Assembly: GCA_937941745.1 (NCBI GenBank)
Contig: CALDGV010000054.1
Location: 1 to 15,659, forward strand
Source: an uncultured Prosthecobacter sp.
Lineage (GTDB): Bacteria > Verrucomicrobiota > Verrucomicrobiia > Verrucomicrobiales > Verrucomicrobiaceae
Direction: 5' to 3'
Length of the DNA: 15,659 bases
Both the position numbers and the translations under genes were made by a program. Of this stretch, positions 1 through 6,631 are shown piece after piece; within the stretch, counting starts at the first letter, position 1, and each line of letters starts with the position of its first letter. The notes beneath the pieces are model-generated. The model was not told the origin of the DNA. It saw only the letters and a program-made list of their open reading frames with translations, and ran no database searches.

Positions 1-892
1 CCATCGCCTCGCCGCTTTCTGCATCAAGAGGGCCGGTGTACTTGTAGAACTCGTAACGGCGTGTGACCACTTCATCACCATTGGGCAGGTCCTCTGGTGC
101 GGCGGCCAGCTCGCCATTCGGACCACCATCCGCAGCGCTCGTCTTCTTTTGCAGGATGCGCCATTCGACTTCCACCTCGTCCGGCTCGCCATTCGCCCAG
201 TTTTTGTCGTTTAGGTCCGCCGGATCATCGCTCACCAGCTCGCGCAGCTTGATCTCCTTGTTGTTGTGCGTCGTCGTTTTGATTTCTTTCACCCACACGG
301 CCTTGCCAAATTCCTTTACCGGAGGTGCGGGCGGCACCGGCGGCTGGATCACGGCCTGCACTTGCGCCGCCACACCCGCCACTGGCGGGTAATACGTGAA
401 AACCGGTGTCGCCACCTGCACCGCGCCGCCGTGGACGAGGGCACCGCTGCCATTGTCGATGAGCCAGTTGTATTTGATGAGGCCCACCGCCTTGCTGTAA
501 CCAACGCCGAAGTGCTCGCCGCCGAAGTTCACGCTCGGATTCGTGAACATGTGGCCGTTTGTCGGCGCGATCGGACCGCTCGGGATCGCCGTGTAGGAGG
601 CCCAGGAGCCGTCCGGGTTCTTTTTGCTCTCCCAGCGGATGCGGCACTTCGGATGCAGCGGGTCCGTGTCATCCTGCTCAAAGCGCGGCACGCCGTAGTG
701 GTTGTAGTTGTAGGTGTAGGTGATGTCCGTCGTGCGGCAGTCCTCGATCTCGATTTCGAAGCCGTGGCAGGTGTGCCCGGTGTCGTTCACCGTATCGAAG
801 TTGTTGATGCTGCCGTAGGCGATGCTGGCGCGGGCCTCGAGGCCTGCGAACAGAGCCGCAGTGGTGATGAGGAAAAGCACGACGTGTTTCAT
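1..892 (-). CDS. Secreted protein of unknown function (3' end outside window)
   Basis: I do not recognise the family. The reading frame opens at an ATG (892-890) and stays open to the left edge, giving at least 297 residues. The N-terminus is a clear signal peptide: MKH, a hydrophobic run, then a probable cleavage after ARA at residue 22. The mature part has Cys42, Cys52 and Cys83, an aromatic stretch rich in Tyr/Asn/Thr around residues 56-68, and a Pro-rich hinge at about 184-191 that separates two presumed domains. The second domain is charged. The start lies 4 bases after the stop of the upstream efflux gene, so the two are almost certainly co-transcribed and the protein probably works in the envelope. 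No strong ribosome binding site is visible, which suggests translational coupling. Its link to metal efflux is inferred only from position. Confidence 0.85.
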   Translation of the reverse strand, partial: MKHVVLFLITTAALFAGLEARASIAYGSINNFDTVNDTGHTCHGFEIEIEDCRTTDITYTYNYNHYGVPRFEQDDTDPLHPKCRIRWESKKNPDGSWASYTAIPSGPIAPTNGHMFTNPSVNFGGEHFGVGYSKAVGLIKYNWLIDNGSGALVHGGAVQVATPVFTYYPPVAGVAAQVQAVIQPPVPPAPPVKEFGKAVWVKEIKTTTHNNKEIKLRELVSDDPADLNDKNWANGEPDEVEVEWRILQKKTSAADGGPNGELAAAPEDLPNGDEVVTRRYEFYKYTGPLDAESGEAM

Positions 893-896
893 TGGC

Positions 897-2156
897 TCAG
901 CGGGTGGTGAGTTTCGGCGTGACGGATTCACCTTGCAGAGGTGCTCCGGTGAGGCGCTCCATGGCCATGCGATGCTTCCAGGCGTTGCGGCGGGACTCGA
1001 TGAGGCTGTCGATGGCATCCAGATAGCCGCGCTGCATTTCAACGTAGGTCGCGGCTGGCACGGCTCCGAGACGGAAGTGCTCGTCCGCCTGCTCCGCTGC
1101 CTCGGCGAACTGCTTTTCGCTCTCCGGCCTCCAGCGGGAGAGTGCGTCGAGCTCGGCGAGGTAGGCGGCGCGTTCGACGGCGAGGTCGCGCTCCAGGTCG
1201 CGCAGGGTGGCATTCAACAGGGCTTCGGCCTGCAGCGTGCGCGCCTCCTCGGCTTCGATGTTGCCCTTGTTCTTGTTCCAAAGCGGCAGGGGGATGGAGA
1301 GGACGATCCCGCCTTCGATCTGGGTGCCGCCTGCGTGCTGCCCGGCCATGTAGGGGCCGAAGGTGATGTTGCCCCAGCGTTCGGATTTGCTGAGGTCGAT
1401 CTTCAGGCCCTGCTTGGCCACGCCCAGGCGCTTCTGCTGAAGGTCGAAGTTGGTGCGCGCCGCCTGCTGCTTCAGTGATTCGAGGTGGGGGGCCTCCGGG
1501 AAGCTGGTGGTCACGCCGCTGATCTGCAGCGGTGTGTCCGGGCCGCGGCCGCAAAGCACGGCCAGGGCGGCGGAGGCTTCGCGCACGGCCTTCGCGGCAT
1601 CCGTCTGCACGCGGTCGCTGGTCAGCAGCGAGGCTTCGAGGATGCGGCGTTCCAGCAGGGCGCTGACAGAGCCCGTATCGCGCTGGATCAGCACGTCCAC
1701 GAGGGCTTCCAGACGCTCGCGCACGGACCGCGCGGCCTCCTCCTTGCGCTTCAAGAGCAACACGTCACCCGCACGGGCCCGAACTTCGTTGGCGAGCTGC
1801 GACTTGAACTGCTGCAGCCCCAGCTCGGCGAGCTGGATGTCGCGGTCGGCGATGGCTTTGCGCAGGGACATGCGGCCCGGGAAATCGAAGGTCTGGGCAA
1901 TCGTTGCCCGCCAGACGAGGCCGTCCTTTTGAGAGGCGATGGCCATGCCGCCAAATTCGGTGCTGAGCTCGGGGTTGGCCAGCTGCCCGGCGGCCCGGCG
2001 GCCCCCGCGTGCTGCAGCGATTTCGGCTTCGTAGAAGCGGACTTCGGGGTTCTTTTGCAGGGCTTCAGCGACGAGGTCGCCGCTGGTGGTGGCTGCGTGC
2101 AGGGAAGCGCCGGCAGCACCGAGAAGAAGCAAGGAGACGAGGGGGGAAAGTTTCAT
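897..2156 (-). CDS. TolC-family outer-membrane efflux protein (CzcC/CnrC-like)
   Basis: This is a 419-residue outer-membrane factor of the OEP/TolC family, the exit duct of RND-type efflux systems such as CzcCBA or CnrCBA. The ATG at 2156 is preferred over an upstream in-frame start because it places a signal peptide (MKLSPLVSLLLLG..., cleavage near LHA, residue 21) at the N-terminus. The mature protein begins with the family-typical pattern of a Gly/Asp-Leu start, 'ALQKNPEV' and an Ala-rich helix. It then shows two OEP repeats of long amphipathic helices; the central 'GPYMAGQHAGG...GGIVLSIPLPLWNKNKG' region is typical of CzcC-type members. Downstream, 4 bases away, is an unknown secreted protein. 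Upstream is a small exported protein. A divergent CnrYXH-like regulatory module supports a heavy-metal role. The partner pump and fusion protein are not in the window. Confidence 0.9.
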   Translation of the reverse strand: MKLSPLVSLLLLGAAGASLHAATTSGDLVAEALQKNPEVRFYEAEIAAARGGRRAAGQLANPELSTEFGGMAIASQKDGLVWRATIAQTFDFPGRMSLRKAIADRDIQLAELGLQQFKSQLANEVRARAGDVLLLKRKEEAARSVRERLEALVDVLIQRDTGSVSALLERRILEASLLTSDRVQTDAAKAVREASAALAVLCGRGPDTPLQISGVTTSFPEAPHLESLKQQAARTNFDLQQKRLGVAKQGLKIDLSKSERWGNITFGPYMAGQHAGGTQIEGGIVLSIPLPLWNKNKGNIEAEEARTLQAEALLNATLRDLERDLAVERAAYLAELDALSRWRPESEKQFAEAAEQADEHFRLGAVPAATYVEMQRGYLDAIDSLIESRRNAWKHRMAMERLTGAPLQGESVTPKLTTR

Positions 2157-2269
2157 GGGACGAGAGGGCAGGGGGAAGGAGACACAGGCATCCAGCGTGA
2201 ATTTGGCTGGAGGTCCGCCAGACACGGGCGCTCAGCGGCGCACCGGAGTTTCGGGCGGAGTTTCTTGGA

Positions 2270-2286
2270 GCGGAGTCATGCTCCGC
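2270..2286. repeat. Short perfect inverted repeat upstream of the efflux gene
   Basis: GCGGAG (2270-2275) and CTCCGC (2281-2286) form a perfect 6-bp GC-rich stem around a 5-base loop. It lies in the 137-base gap between the stop of the small exported protein gene and the start of the TolC-like gene on the minus strand. No T-run follows on the minus strand, so it is a weak terminator. It could be an attenuating or stabilising hairpin, or one copy of a dispersed intergenic repeat. Only one copy is present here. Confidence 0.35.
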
Positions 2287-2293
2287 AGCCCTC

Positions 2294-2788
2294 TCAGATC
2301 AGCAGTCGCACCTTGGCGAGCATCGGCATGGCACCGTGCTTGCCTGGAGGAGTCTCAGCACCGTGCATGCTCCTGCGTGTGTCATCACGCGATGGATTGA
2401 ACTGGGCACTGATGAGCTGAAGCGTGGCCGTCAGATTGATCTCTGCAGGCGACTGAGTGATTTTTTCCAGGGATTCCCTCTGGGTGCCCGTGCGGCTGTC
2501 GCAACGGCTGGCCTTCATCTGATGGTCTCCGTCACCAGCCGCGCGGCAGAAGCTGACGAGAAACTTGCCGAGCATCTTCTGGTGATCTTCGACATCAGGC
2601 GTGTAGCTGCCATCGACGTGATGCAGCGTGACACTGGTGCCAGACTCGCTCTGGGAGATGACCACCTCATGCTCCCCATCCATCCACGCCGCCAAGGCCA
2701 TCATCGCTGGCATGACTGAAGTGCCCGTGACGGTGTAAGCCATCAGGAGCATCAGGGCAGTCAGGCGCTGGAGGAGGGACAGGCGCAT
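2294..2788 (-). CDS. Small exported protein, possibly metal-related
   Basis: This 164-residue protein has a hydrophobic N-terminal signal or anchor (about residues 9-34; MRLSLLQRLTALMLLMAY...). The following stretch of about 65 residues is rich in His, Asp and Glu (HEV, HHVDG, DVEDHQ, GDGDHQ) and contains two Cys. The C-terminal third is low in obvious structure. I do not recognise a named family. Its position as first gene of the minus-strand set ahead of a CzcC-like channel, divergent from a metal-sensing sigma module, suggests a periplasmic metal-binding or accessory role; that is inference. A possible ECF-type promoter lies directly upstream (2809-2835). The coding call rests on the signal peptide and the fit to the operon. 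Confidence 0.7.
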   Translation of the reverse strand: MRLSLLQRLTALMLLMAYTVTGTSVMPAMMALAAWMDGEHEVVISQSESGTSVTLHHVDGSYTPDVEDHQKMLGKFLVSFCRAAGDGDHQMKASRCDSRTGTQRESLEKITQSPAEINLTATLQLISAQFNPSRDDTRRSMHGAETPPGKHGAMPMLAKVRLLI

Positions 2789-2808
2789 CTCAATTCAACA
2801 ACGTGCTT

Positions 2809-2835
2809 AAAGACACGCGACGCAAAGGATCGTTC
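2809..2835 (-). promoter_or_regulatory. Candidate ECF-type promoter for the efflux genes
   Basis: Read on the minus strand, GAAC (2835-2832) is followed after 17 bases by GTCTTT (2814-2809). GAAC is the most common core of ECF sigma -35 elements, and GTCT-like -10 elements are frequent. The element would place transcription start roughly 10-20 bases before the ATG of the small exported protein. A second GAAC on the same strand lies at 2859-2856. This is a pattern match only; the recognition sequence of the sigma factor encoded next door is unknown. Confidence 0.3.
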
Positions 2836-2900
2836 AGACATTACCAAATGATCATGTTCGGATGCGCATTGATGCTGAGACCCATTCGCGATGAGGGCCT

Positions 2901-2931
2901 CTGCCTGCATCAAATGCTGGTGCAAAGGCAG
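2901..2931. promoter_or_regulatory. Imperfect inverted repeat ahead of the sensor module
   Basis: CTGCCT-GCATCA (2901-2912), a 5-base loop, then TGGTGC-AA-AGGCAG (2918-2931) form a 12-bp stem with one G-T pair and a two-base bulge. It ends 24 bases before the GTG start of the CnrY-like gene, inside the divergent intergenic region (2789-2955). It could be an operator or a hairpin in the 5' leader that limits translation of the first gene. Confidence 0.4.
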
Positions 2932-2955
2932 CGTTTCGATTAACAACCATGTTCC

Positions 2956-3231
2956 GTGAACGAATCCAAGCTCTGCACCCTTCTGCAACGTGCGGCGGTG
3001 AACTCTCCAGCTGCCGAAGATGCCTCTCAACGAGAGGCCATCATGGCCTGCGTGAGGGTGGATGAGGGTCGTGCCCAGCGGTGGAGGTCGTTTGTGCGCT
3101 GGCTGCTCGCCCTGGTGCTGCTTTCCGGCCTGGTAGCAGCGGGCGTGGTGGCGTGGTCCCTGGCCTCCCAGGATCAAACTCATGCCCGACCGCCCCGGCT
3201 CGAGCTGTTTCAGGAGGGCCTGATCCGATGA
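2956..3231 (+). CDS. CnrY-like small single-pass membrane protein (putative anti-sigma factor)
   Basis: This 91-residue protein has a cytoplasmic N-terminal part of about 47 residues, one transmembrane helix (about 48-70, preceded by the positive RWRSFVRW) and a short periplasmic tail. The topology and length match CnrY of Cupriavidus metallidurans (about 95 residues), which holds the sigma factor CnrH at the membrane. Sequence similarity to CnrY is not obvious by eye, so the role rests on size, topology and gene order (Y-X-H). The GTG at 2956 is the only start that keeps the cytoplasmic part; an in-frame TAA lies at 2941. The stop overlaps the ATG of the CnrX-like gene by 4 bases. There is no strong ribosome binding site. 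The alternative is an unrelated small membrane anti-sigma factor. Confidence 0.75.
   Translation: MNESKLCTLLQRAAVNSPAAEDASQREAIMACVRVDEGRAQRWRSFVRWLLALVLLSGLVAAGVVAWSLASQDQTHARPPRLELFQEGLIR
3212..3217 (+). promoter_or_regulatory. Strong ribosome binding site for the CnrX-like gene
   Basis: A perfect AGGAGG lies within the end of the CnrY-like gene, 10 bases before the ATG at 3228. It decides the start of the sensor gene: a longer in-frame opening back to 3081 lacks this support and would put about 49 residues ahead of the signal anchor. Confidence 0.7.
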
Positions 3232-3695
3232 TGTCATCGCGGGTGAAGTGGCTCAGCCTCTCCGTGGCGGCCTCCATGCTGCTCGCCGCCATCTCAGCCT
3301 GGCTGGTGACGGACTGGACGCTGCACCGCCATGGCCTGAGTCATGCCGATCACGAGCACCTGGAGCCGGATTTTCATGCCTGGATGCACGAGAATCTCGA
3401 CCTGACACCCGAGCAGCATGAGAAGCTGGAGCCGGTGGAGGCGGAGTTTGAGCAGCAGAGGCAGCGTCTGAGACTGGAGATCCGAACAGCCGGGCGGGAA
3501 CTCGCGGAACTCATCCGCACCAGTGAAGCGGAGGACCCGCGGCTCATGGCCGCCCTGCAAAAGCTGGGGCGCAGCCAGTCGGAGCTGCAGAAGGCCACGC
3601 TGAACCATTTTTTTGCGATGAAGCGCTACCTCCGTCCTGCGCAGGCGGCGAAACTCCTTGAATGGACTCATGACAGCCTTGCCCGCGAGCCTTGA
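3228..3695 (+). CDS. CnrX-like periplasmic heavy-metal sensor
   Basis: This 155-residue protein has an N-terminal membrane anchor (about residues 9-28) and a helical periplasmic domain of the CnrX/ZraP/Spy 'heavy-metal resistance' superfamily, including an LTPEQ motif at 59-63. In CnrX, metal is bound by two His in HxxxH, a Glu 17 residues after the second His, and a His and Met four apart. Here the same pattern is present: His50, His54, Glu71, His127 and Met131. The region before it is additionally His-rich (33-44). The protein probably senses Ni/Co-like or other divalent metals in the periplasm and signals to the CnrY-like protein. Its start overlaps the upstream stop by ATGA and its 3' end overlaps the sigma gene. 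Which metal it detects cannot be read from sequence. Confidence 0.88.
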   Translation: MMSSRVKWLSLSVAASMLLAAISAWLVTDWTLHRHGLSHADHEHLEPDFHAWMHENLDLTPEQHEKLEPVEAEFEQQRQRLRLEIRTAGRELAELIRTSEAEDPRLMAALQKLGRSQSELQKATLNHFFAMKRYLRPAQAAKLLEWTHDSLAREP

Positions 3696-4281
3696 ACTCC
3701 TCGACTGGGAGGTTTGCCAGAGCGCTGCGCCGCAGGATGCGGAGGCGCTGCAGGTGCGTGCTGCGCAGGAAGGGGACATGGCCGCGTTTGAATGGCTGGT
3801 GAGGCGGCACGAAGAGCGGCTTTTCGGCTTCTGCTGCCGCTGGCTGCGCTGTGTGGAGGACGCGCGCGAGGTCTGTCAGGACAGCTTTGTCAGGGCTTGG
3901 CAGGCACTGCCGGAGTTTGAGGGGCGTGCGCGCTTCACCACCTGGCTTTACCAGATTGCCCTGAACTTGTGCCGTGATCGTGCCAAGACCCGCGGCAGCC
4001 GCCAGCAGGCCAGCACGGTGGCGCTCGACCAGGTGCCCCTGCCTCCTGAATGCCCCCGGCAGTCTCCCGACACCAGTGCTGAATGGCAGAGCGAGCTGGA
4101 GAAGCTACATCGCGGCCTGGCCATCCTGCCGGAAAAAGACCGTGCCGCACTCGTGCTTACCAGCATGGAAGGCCTGAGCCATGAAGAGTGTGCCCAGATC
4201 CTCGGTGGCTCCGTCCGCAGCATCGAAGGCCGCGTTTACCGGGCCCGGCAGGTGCTCATGCAGTGGTGGGGCGAGGACTAA
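3670..4281 (+). CDS. ECF RNA polymerase sigma factor (CnrH-like position)
   Basis: This 203-residue protein has sigma region 2 at about residues 38-106 (including FCCRWLRCVEDAREVCQDSF and a TTWLYQIALNLCRD end) and region 4 at about 150-200 (LPEKDRAALVL, EGLSHEECAQILG, SIEGRVYRAR as the DNA-binding helix). No region 3 is seen, so it is an ECF (group 4) sigma factor. It should direct transcription of the adjacent efflux genes and probably its own operon when released from the membrane. The ATG at 3670 overlaps the sensor gene by 26 bases; a TTG at 3658 is an in-frame alternative. No good ribosome binding site is seen, which fits translational coupling. Five Cys in the first 103 residues is more than usual. 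Confidence 0.92.
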   Translation: MTALPASLELLDWEVCQSAAPQDAEALQVRAAQEGDMAAFEWLVRRHEERLFGFCCRWLRCVEDAREVCQDSFVRAWQALPEFEGRARFTTWLYQIALNLCRDRAKTRGSRQQASTVALDQVPLPPECPRQSPDTSAEWQSELEKLHRGLAILPEKDRAALVLTSMEGLSHEECAQILGGSVRSIEGRVYRARQVLMQWWGED

Positions 4282-4292
4282 GCCCCCCGGTT

Positions 4293-4315
4293 CCTCTCAG
4301 CAGGAGTGCTTGAGG
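4293..4315. terminator. Weak hairpin between convergent genes
   Basis: CCTC-TC-AGCA (4293-4302), loop GGAG, then TGCT-T-GAGG (4307-4315) can pair with a small internal loop. It sits in the 36-base gap between the stop of the sigma gene and the stop of the ABC ATPase gene, and could end transcripts from both sides. There is no T-run, so it is a weak candidate. Confidence 0.3.
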
Positions 4316-4317
4316 AC

Positions 4318-5223
4318 TCACGGCGCATCCTCAGTCTCCATCTTTTCCCTCTTCGCCACGAGCTGCTCCCGGCCCTGCCGGTCCTTGTATTCCAGGTGGC
4401 CTCCCTTGCCGAAGACGAGCGGACGTTCGTCATCGGTGAGCAGTTTCACAGTCTTGCCGTCGTGGTCCTGGATGGTGCTGTCTTCAAAGTGGAACTGCCG
4501 CAGCACGCCGCCAAAGGCCCGGTTGAGGTTTTCCTCCGTGAAGACCTCCTCCAGCGGTCCGGCCGCCAGCACGGTGCGGTTCACGAGCACGACATGGTCG
4601 CAGAATTCCGGCACGCTGCCGAGGTTGTGGGTGGAGACGAGGATGATGCGGCCCTCATCACGCAGGCCGCGCAGGAGCTCGATGATGGCTTCCTCGGTGG
4701 TCACGTCCACCCCGGTGAAGGGTTCATCGAGCAGGATGATCTGGCCGCTCTGCGCCAGGGCCCGGGCCAGGAAGACACGCTTCTTCTGCCCGCCAGAAAG
4801 CTCCCCGATCTGCCGCTCCTGAAAGTCGCTCATGCCCACACGGGCCAGGCTTTCGCGCACGATGCGCTTGTCCTCGGCGCTGGGGATGCGGAGGAAGTTC
4901 ATGTGGCCGTAGCGGCCCATCATCACCACGTCCCAGACGCTGACAGGGAAGGTCCAGTCCACCTCCTCGCTCTGGGGCACATAGGCCACCAGCTTCCGCC
5001 GCCGCGCCTCCTCCACGGTGCCGCCCGCGATGTGCACCGTGCCGCTGACCGGCTTCACAAAGCCCATCAGCGACTTGAAGAGCGTGCTTTTGCCGCTGCC
5101 ATTCACCCCCACCAGTGCGGCGATGACCCCCGGGCCAAGGTGAAAGCTGGCCTCCCGCAGCGCGGTGTGACCGTTCGGGTAGGAGACGGTGACACGGGAG
5201 ACATCAATGGACAGCGGGGTCAT
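4318..5223 (-). CDS. ABC transporter ATP-binding protein, manganese/zinc/iron type
   Basis: This 301-residue cytoplasmic ATPase should power metal import. Walker A is GVNGSGKST (39-47), the Q-loop is Gln84, the signature is LSGGQKKR (142-149), Walker B is ILLDEP (163-168) and the switch His is 198. The stretch [20 protein letters not shown] after the Q-loop is characteristic of the SitB/TroB/MntB group of Mn/Zn/Fe importers. A tail of about 50 residues (250-301, charged, ending KMETEDAP) extends past the usual end of such ATPases. The ATG at 5223 is chosen because ABC homology begins right after it; the frame stays open much further upstream but only as antisense of other genes. No permease or binding-protein gene adjoins it, so its partners must be encoded elsewhere. 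It is divergent from the cytochrome c gene. Confidence 0.92.
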   Translation of the reverse strand: MTPLSIDVSRVTVSYPNGHTALREASFHLGPGVIAALVGVNGSGKSTLFKSLMGFVKPVSGTVHIAGGTVEEARRRKLVAYVPQSEEVDWTFPVSVWDVVMMGRYGHMNFLRIPSAEDKRIVRESLARVGMSDFQERQIGELSGGQKKRVFLARALAQSGQIILLDEPFTGVDVTTEEAIIELLRGLRDEGRIILVSTHNLGSVPEFCDHVVLVNRTVLAAGPLEEVFTEENLNRAFGGVLRQFHFEDSTIQDHDGKTVKLLTDDERPLVFGKGGHLEYKDRQGREQLVAKREKMETEDAP

Positions 5224-5231
5224 AGAAGAAC

Positions 5232-5296
5232 AGCCTGGAACAAGCCAACAAAGCCGAGGATAAGCCTTCATGGAAGGGCAAATCAGCCTTTGCTGA
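5232..5296. promoter_or_regulatory. Divergent intergenic region with phased AGCC motifs and an inverted repeat
   Basis: The 132 bases between the ABC ATPase (-) and cytochrome c (+) genes contain AGCC at 5232, 5243, 5252, 5263 and 5285, at near multiples of 10-11 bases, and TCAGC-CTTT-GCTGA (5283-5296), a perfect 5-bp-arm inverted repeat. These could be regulator binding sites on one face of the helix. No convincing -35/-10 pair was found. The motif is short and chance is possible. Confidence 0.25.
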
Positions 5297-5355
5297 ACAG
5301 TGTGCTGGATTTGTCGGATGCTAAAGTTGCATTCCCAGGACACGTTTAGGTTCCC

Positions 5356-6042
5356 GTGCGTGCAAACCTGCTTCTGATCCTCCTTTCCACCCTCGTCCTG
5401 CCAGCTGCCCGGGCAGACGAGGGCGCCACTTTGTTCAAGTCCGTCTGCTCCCAGTGCCATGGGGAGAAGGGCGAGGGCAAGGACGAGGTCAAATCCCCCT
5501 CCATCGCCAACGAGCCCTCCTGGTATGTCATCACCCAGCTCACAAACTTCCATGATGGCAAGCGCGGCTCCAACACGGCGGCGGATCCTCAGGGCGCGAT
5601 GATGGCGGCGATCGCCAAATCCCTGAAACCGGCGCAGATCGAAGCCGTGGCCAAGCATGTCGAAAGCCTGCCCCTGGTGGTTCCGAAGGTGCGCGAGATC
5701 GCCGGCGCGGACGTGCAGCGTGGCCAGGAGCTTTTTTATGAGCGCTGCATGGAGTGCCACCGCTACAATGCCAGCGGTGAGATGGCTTTTGGCAGCCCTC
5801 CCCTGGTAGGCCGTCAAGGCTGGTACCTGCTGGATCAGCTGAAGAAGTTCAAAAACCTCCATCGAGGTGCCGCCAAGGGCGATGAAAAAGGGGCCAAGAT
5901 GGTGCAGATGGCCACGCTCTTCATTGAGGATGAGCAGATGATGAAAAACGTCGTCGGCTACATCCTGACCCTGAATCCCGCCCCGCTGGAGGAGGCTGGA
6001 GATGAGGACCTCTTCAAGGCTCCTGCCGCAGCCGGGCAGTGA
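5356..6042 (+). CDS. Diheme c-type cytochrome (cytochrome c4-like)
   Basis: This 228-residue exported electron carrier has a signal peptide at residues 1-20 (cleavage near ARA) and two class I cytochrome c domains in tandem. Haem sites are CSQCH (31-35) and CMECH (131-135). Each domain carries the c4/c553-type pattern with YxxxQLxxF (57-65 and 157-165). Candidate axial methionines are Met82/83 and Met182/185. It would shuttle electrons in the periplasm, for example to a terminal oxidase; no oxidase gene is in the window. The start is GTG at 5356, with a weak AGG at 5348-5350. The dihydrofolate reductase gene follows after 30 bases on the same strand. Confidence 0.92.
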   Translation: MRANLLLILLSTLVLPAARADEGATLFKSVCSQCHGEKGEGKDEVKSPSIANEPSWYVITQLTNFHDGKRGSNTAADPQGAMMAAIAKSLKPAQIEAVAKHVESLPLVVPKVREIAGADVQRGQELFYERCMECHRYNASGEMAFGSPPLVGRQGWYLLDQLKKFKNLHRGAAKGDEKGAKMVQMATLFIEDEQMMKNVVGYILTLNPAPLEEAGDEDLFKAPAAAGQ

Positions 6043-6072
6043 CAGCAGGCCGGGTCGGGATATGTTGATGGC

Positions 6073-6600
6073 ATGAGCGCCCTCCTCAGCCTGATCGCTG
6101 CCGTCTCCACGGATGGCTGCATCTCGCGGGGCACCGGCGTGCCCTGGGAGCTGCCAGCGGACAAGCAGCATTTCCGAGCCTACACCCAGGACAAATGGCT
6201 GCTCCTGGGCCGCCGCACCTTTGAGGAAATGCGCGGCTGGTTTCAGCCGGGCCACCGTCCCCTGGTGCTCACGCGTGATGCCTCCCTGGAGGTGCCCGGC
6301 GGGCAGGTGGTGGCCTCGGTGGGCGAGGCTGTGCATCTGGCTGGTGAGGCCGGCGAGGTGGAGATTGTCTGCCTGGGAGGCGCCCAGATGTATGCCGCCG
6401 CCTTGTCGCACGCCGGAAGGCTTGTGATCACGCATGTAAAGCAGGTTTTGGGCGGAGGCCTGCCCTTTCCCACCATCTCACCCAGGGACTGGGAGGTGGT
6501 GACCCGCCATCCGCATCCGGCGGACGAAGCCCACGAGCAGGCTTTTGAGATCGTCACCTACCAGCGGGTGCTGCGCCGTGAATATGACCTCGCGGCTTGA
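6073..6600 (+). CDS. folA: Dihydrofolate reductase
   Basis: This 175-residue cytosolic enzyme reduces dihydrofolate to tetrahydrofolate with NADPH. Family motifs are in order: [11 protein letters not shown] (7-17), [13 protein letters not shown] (22-34) with the catalytic acid Asp30 in the WxLPxD context, [11 protein letters not shown] (43-53) for cofactor binding, and CLGGAQMY (100-107), the second cofactor-binding Gly-Gly. Length is normal for bacterial FolA. The usual MGR is LGR here, a mild change. The ATG at 6073 is used; an upstream ATG at 6062 hits a stop within five codons. It sits 30 bases after the cytochrome c gene and 31 before a small permease gene, and no thymidylate synthase gene adjoins it. 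A FolA-like paralogue with another substrate is possible but less likely, as the core residues are intact. Confidence 0.88.
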   Translation: MSALLSLIAAVSTDGCISRGTGVPWELPADKQHFRAYTQDKWLLLGRRTFEEMRGWFQPGHRPLVLTRDASLEVPGGQVVASVGEAVHLAGEAGEVEIVCLGGAQMYAAALSHAGRLVITHVKQVLGGGLPFPTISPRDWEVVTRHPHPADEAHEQAFEIVTYQRVLRREYDLAA

Positions 6601-6631
6601 TCTTACGCACTGAGCGCCTGAGAAGTCCCGC

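Noticed and set aside
2761..3237. 158-residue minus-strand frame across the divergent promoter region
   Set aside because: It overlaps the CnrY-like gene, runs through the hairpin region and into the 5' end of the small exported protein gene, and shows no coherent features.
5224..6435. Minus-strand frame continuous with the ABC ATPase that would add about 400 residues at its N-terminus
   Set aside because: It is antisense to the cytochrome c and dihydrofolate reductase genes, has no recognisable domain, and ABC homology starts exactly after the ATG at 5223.
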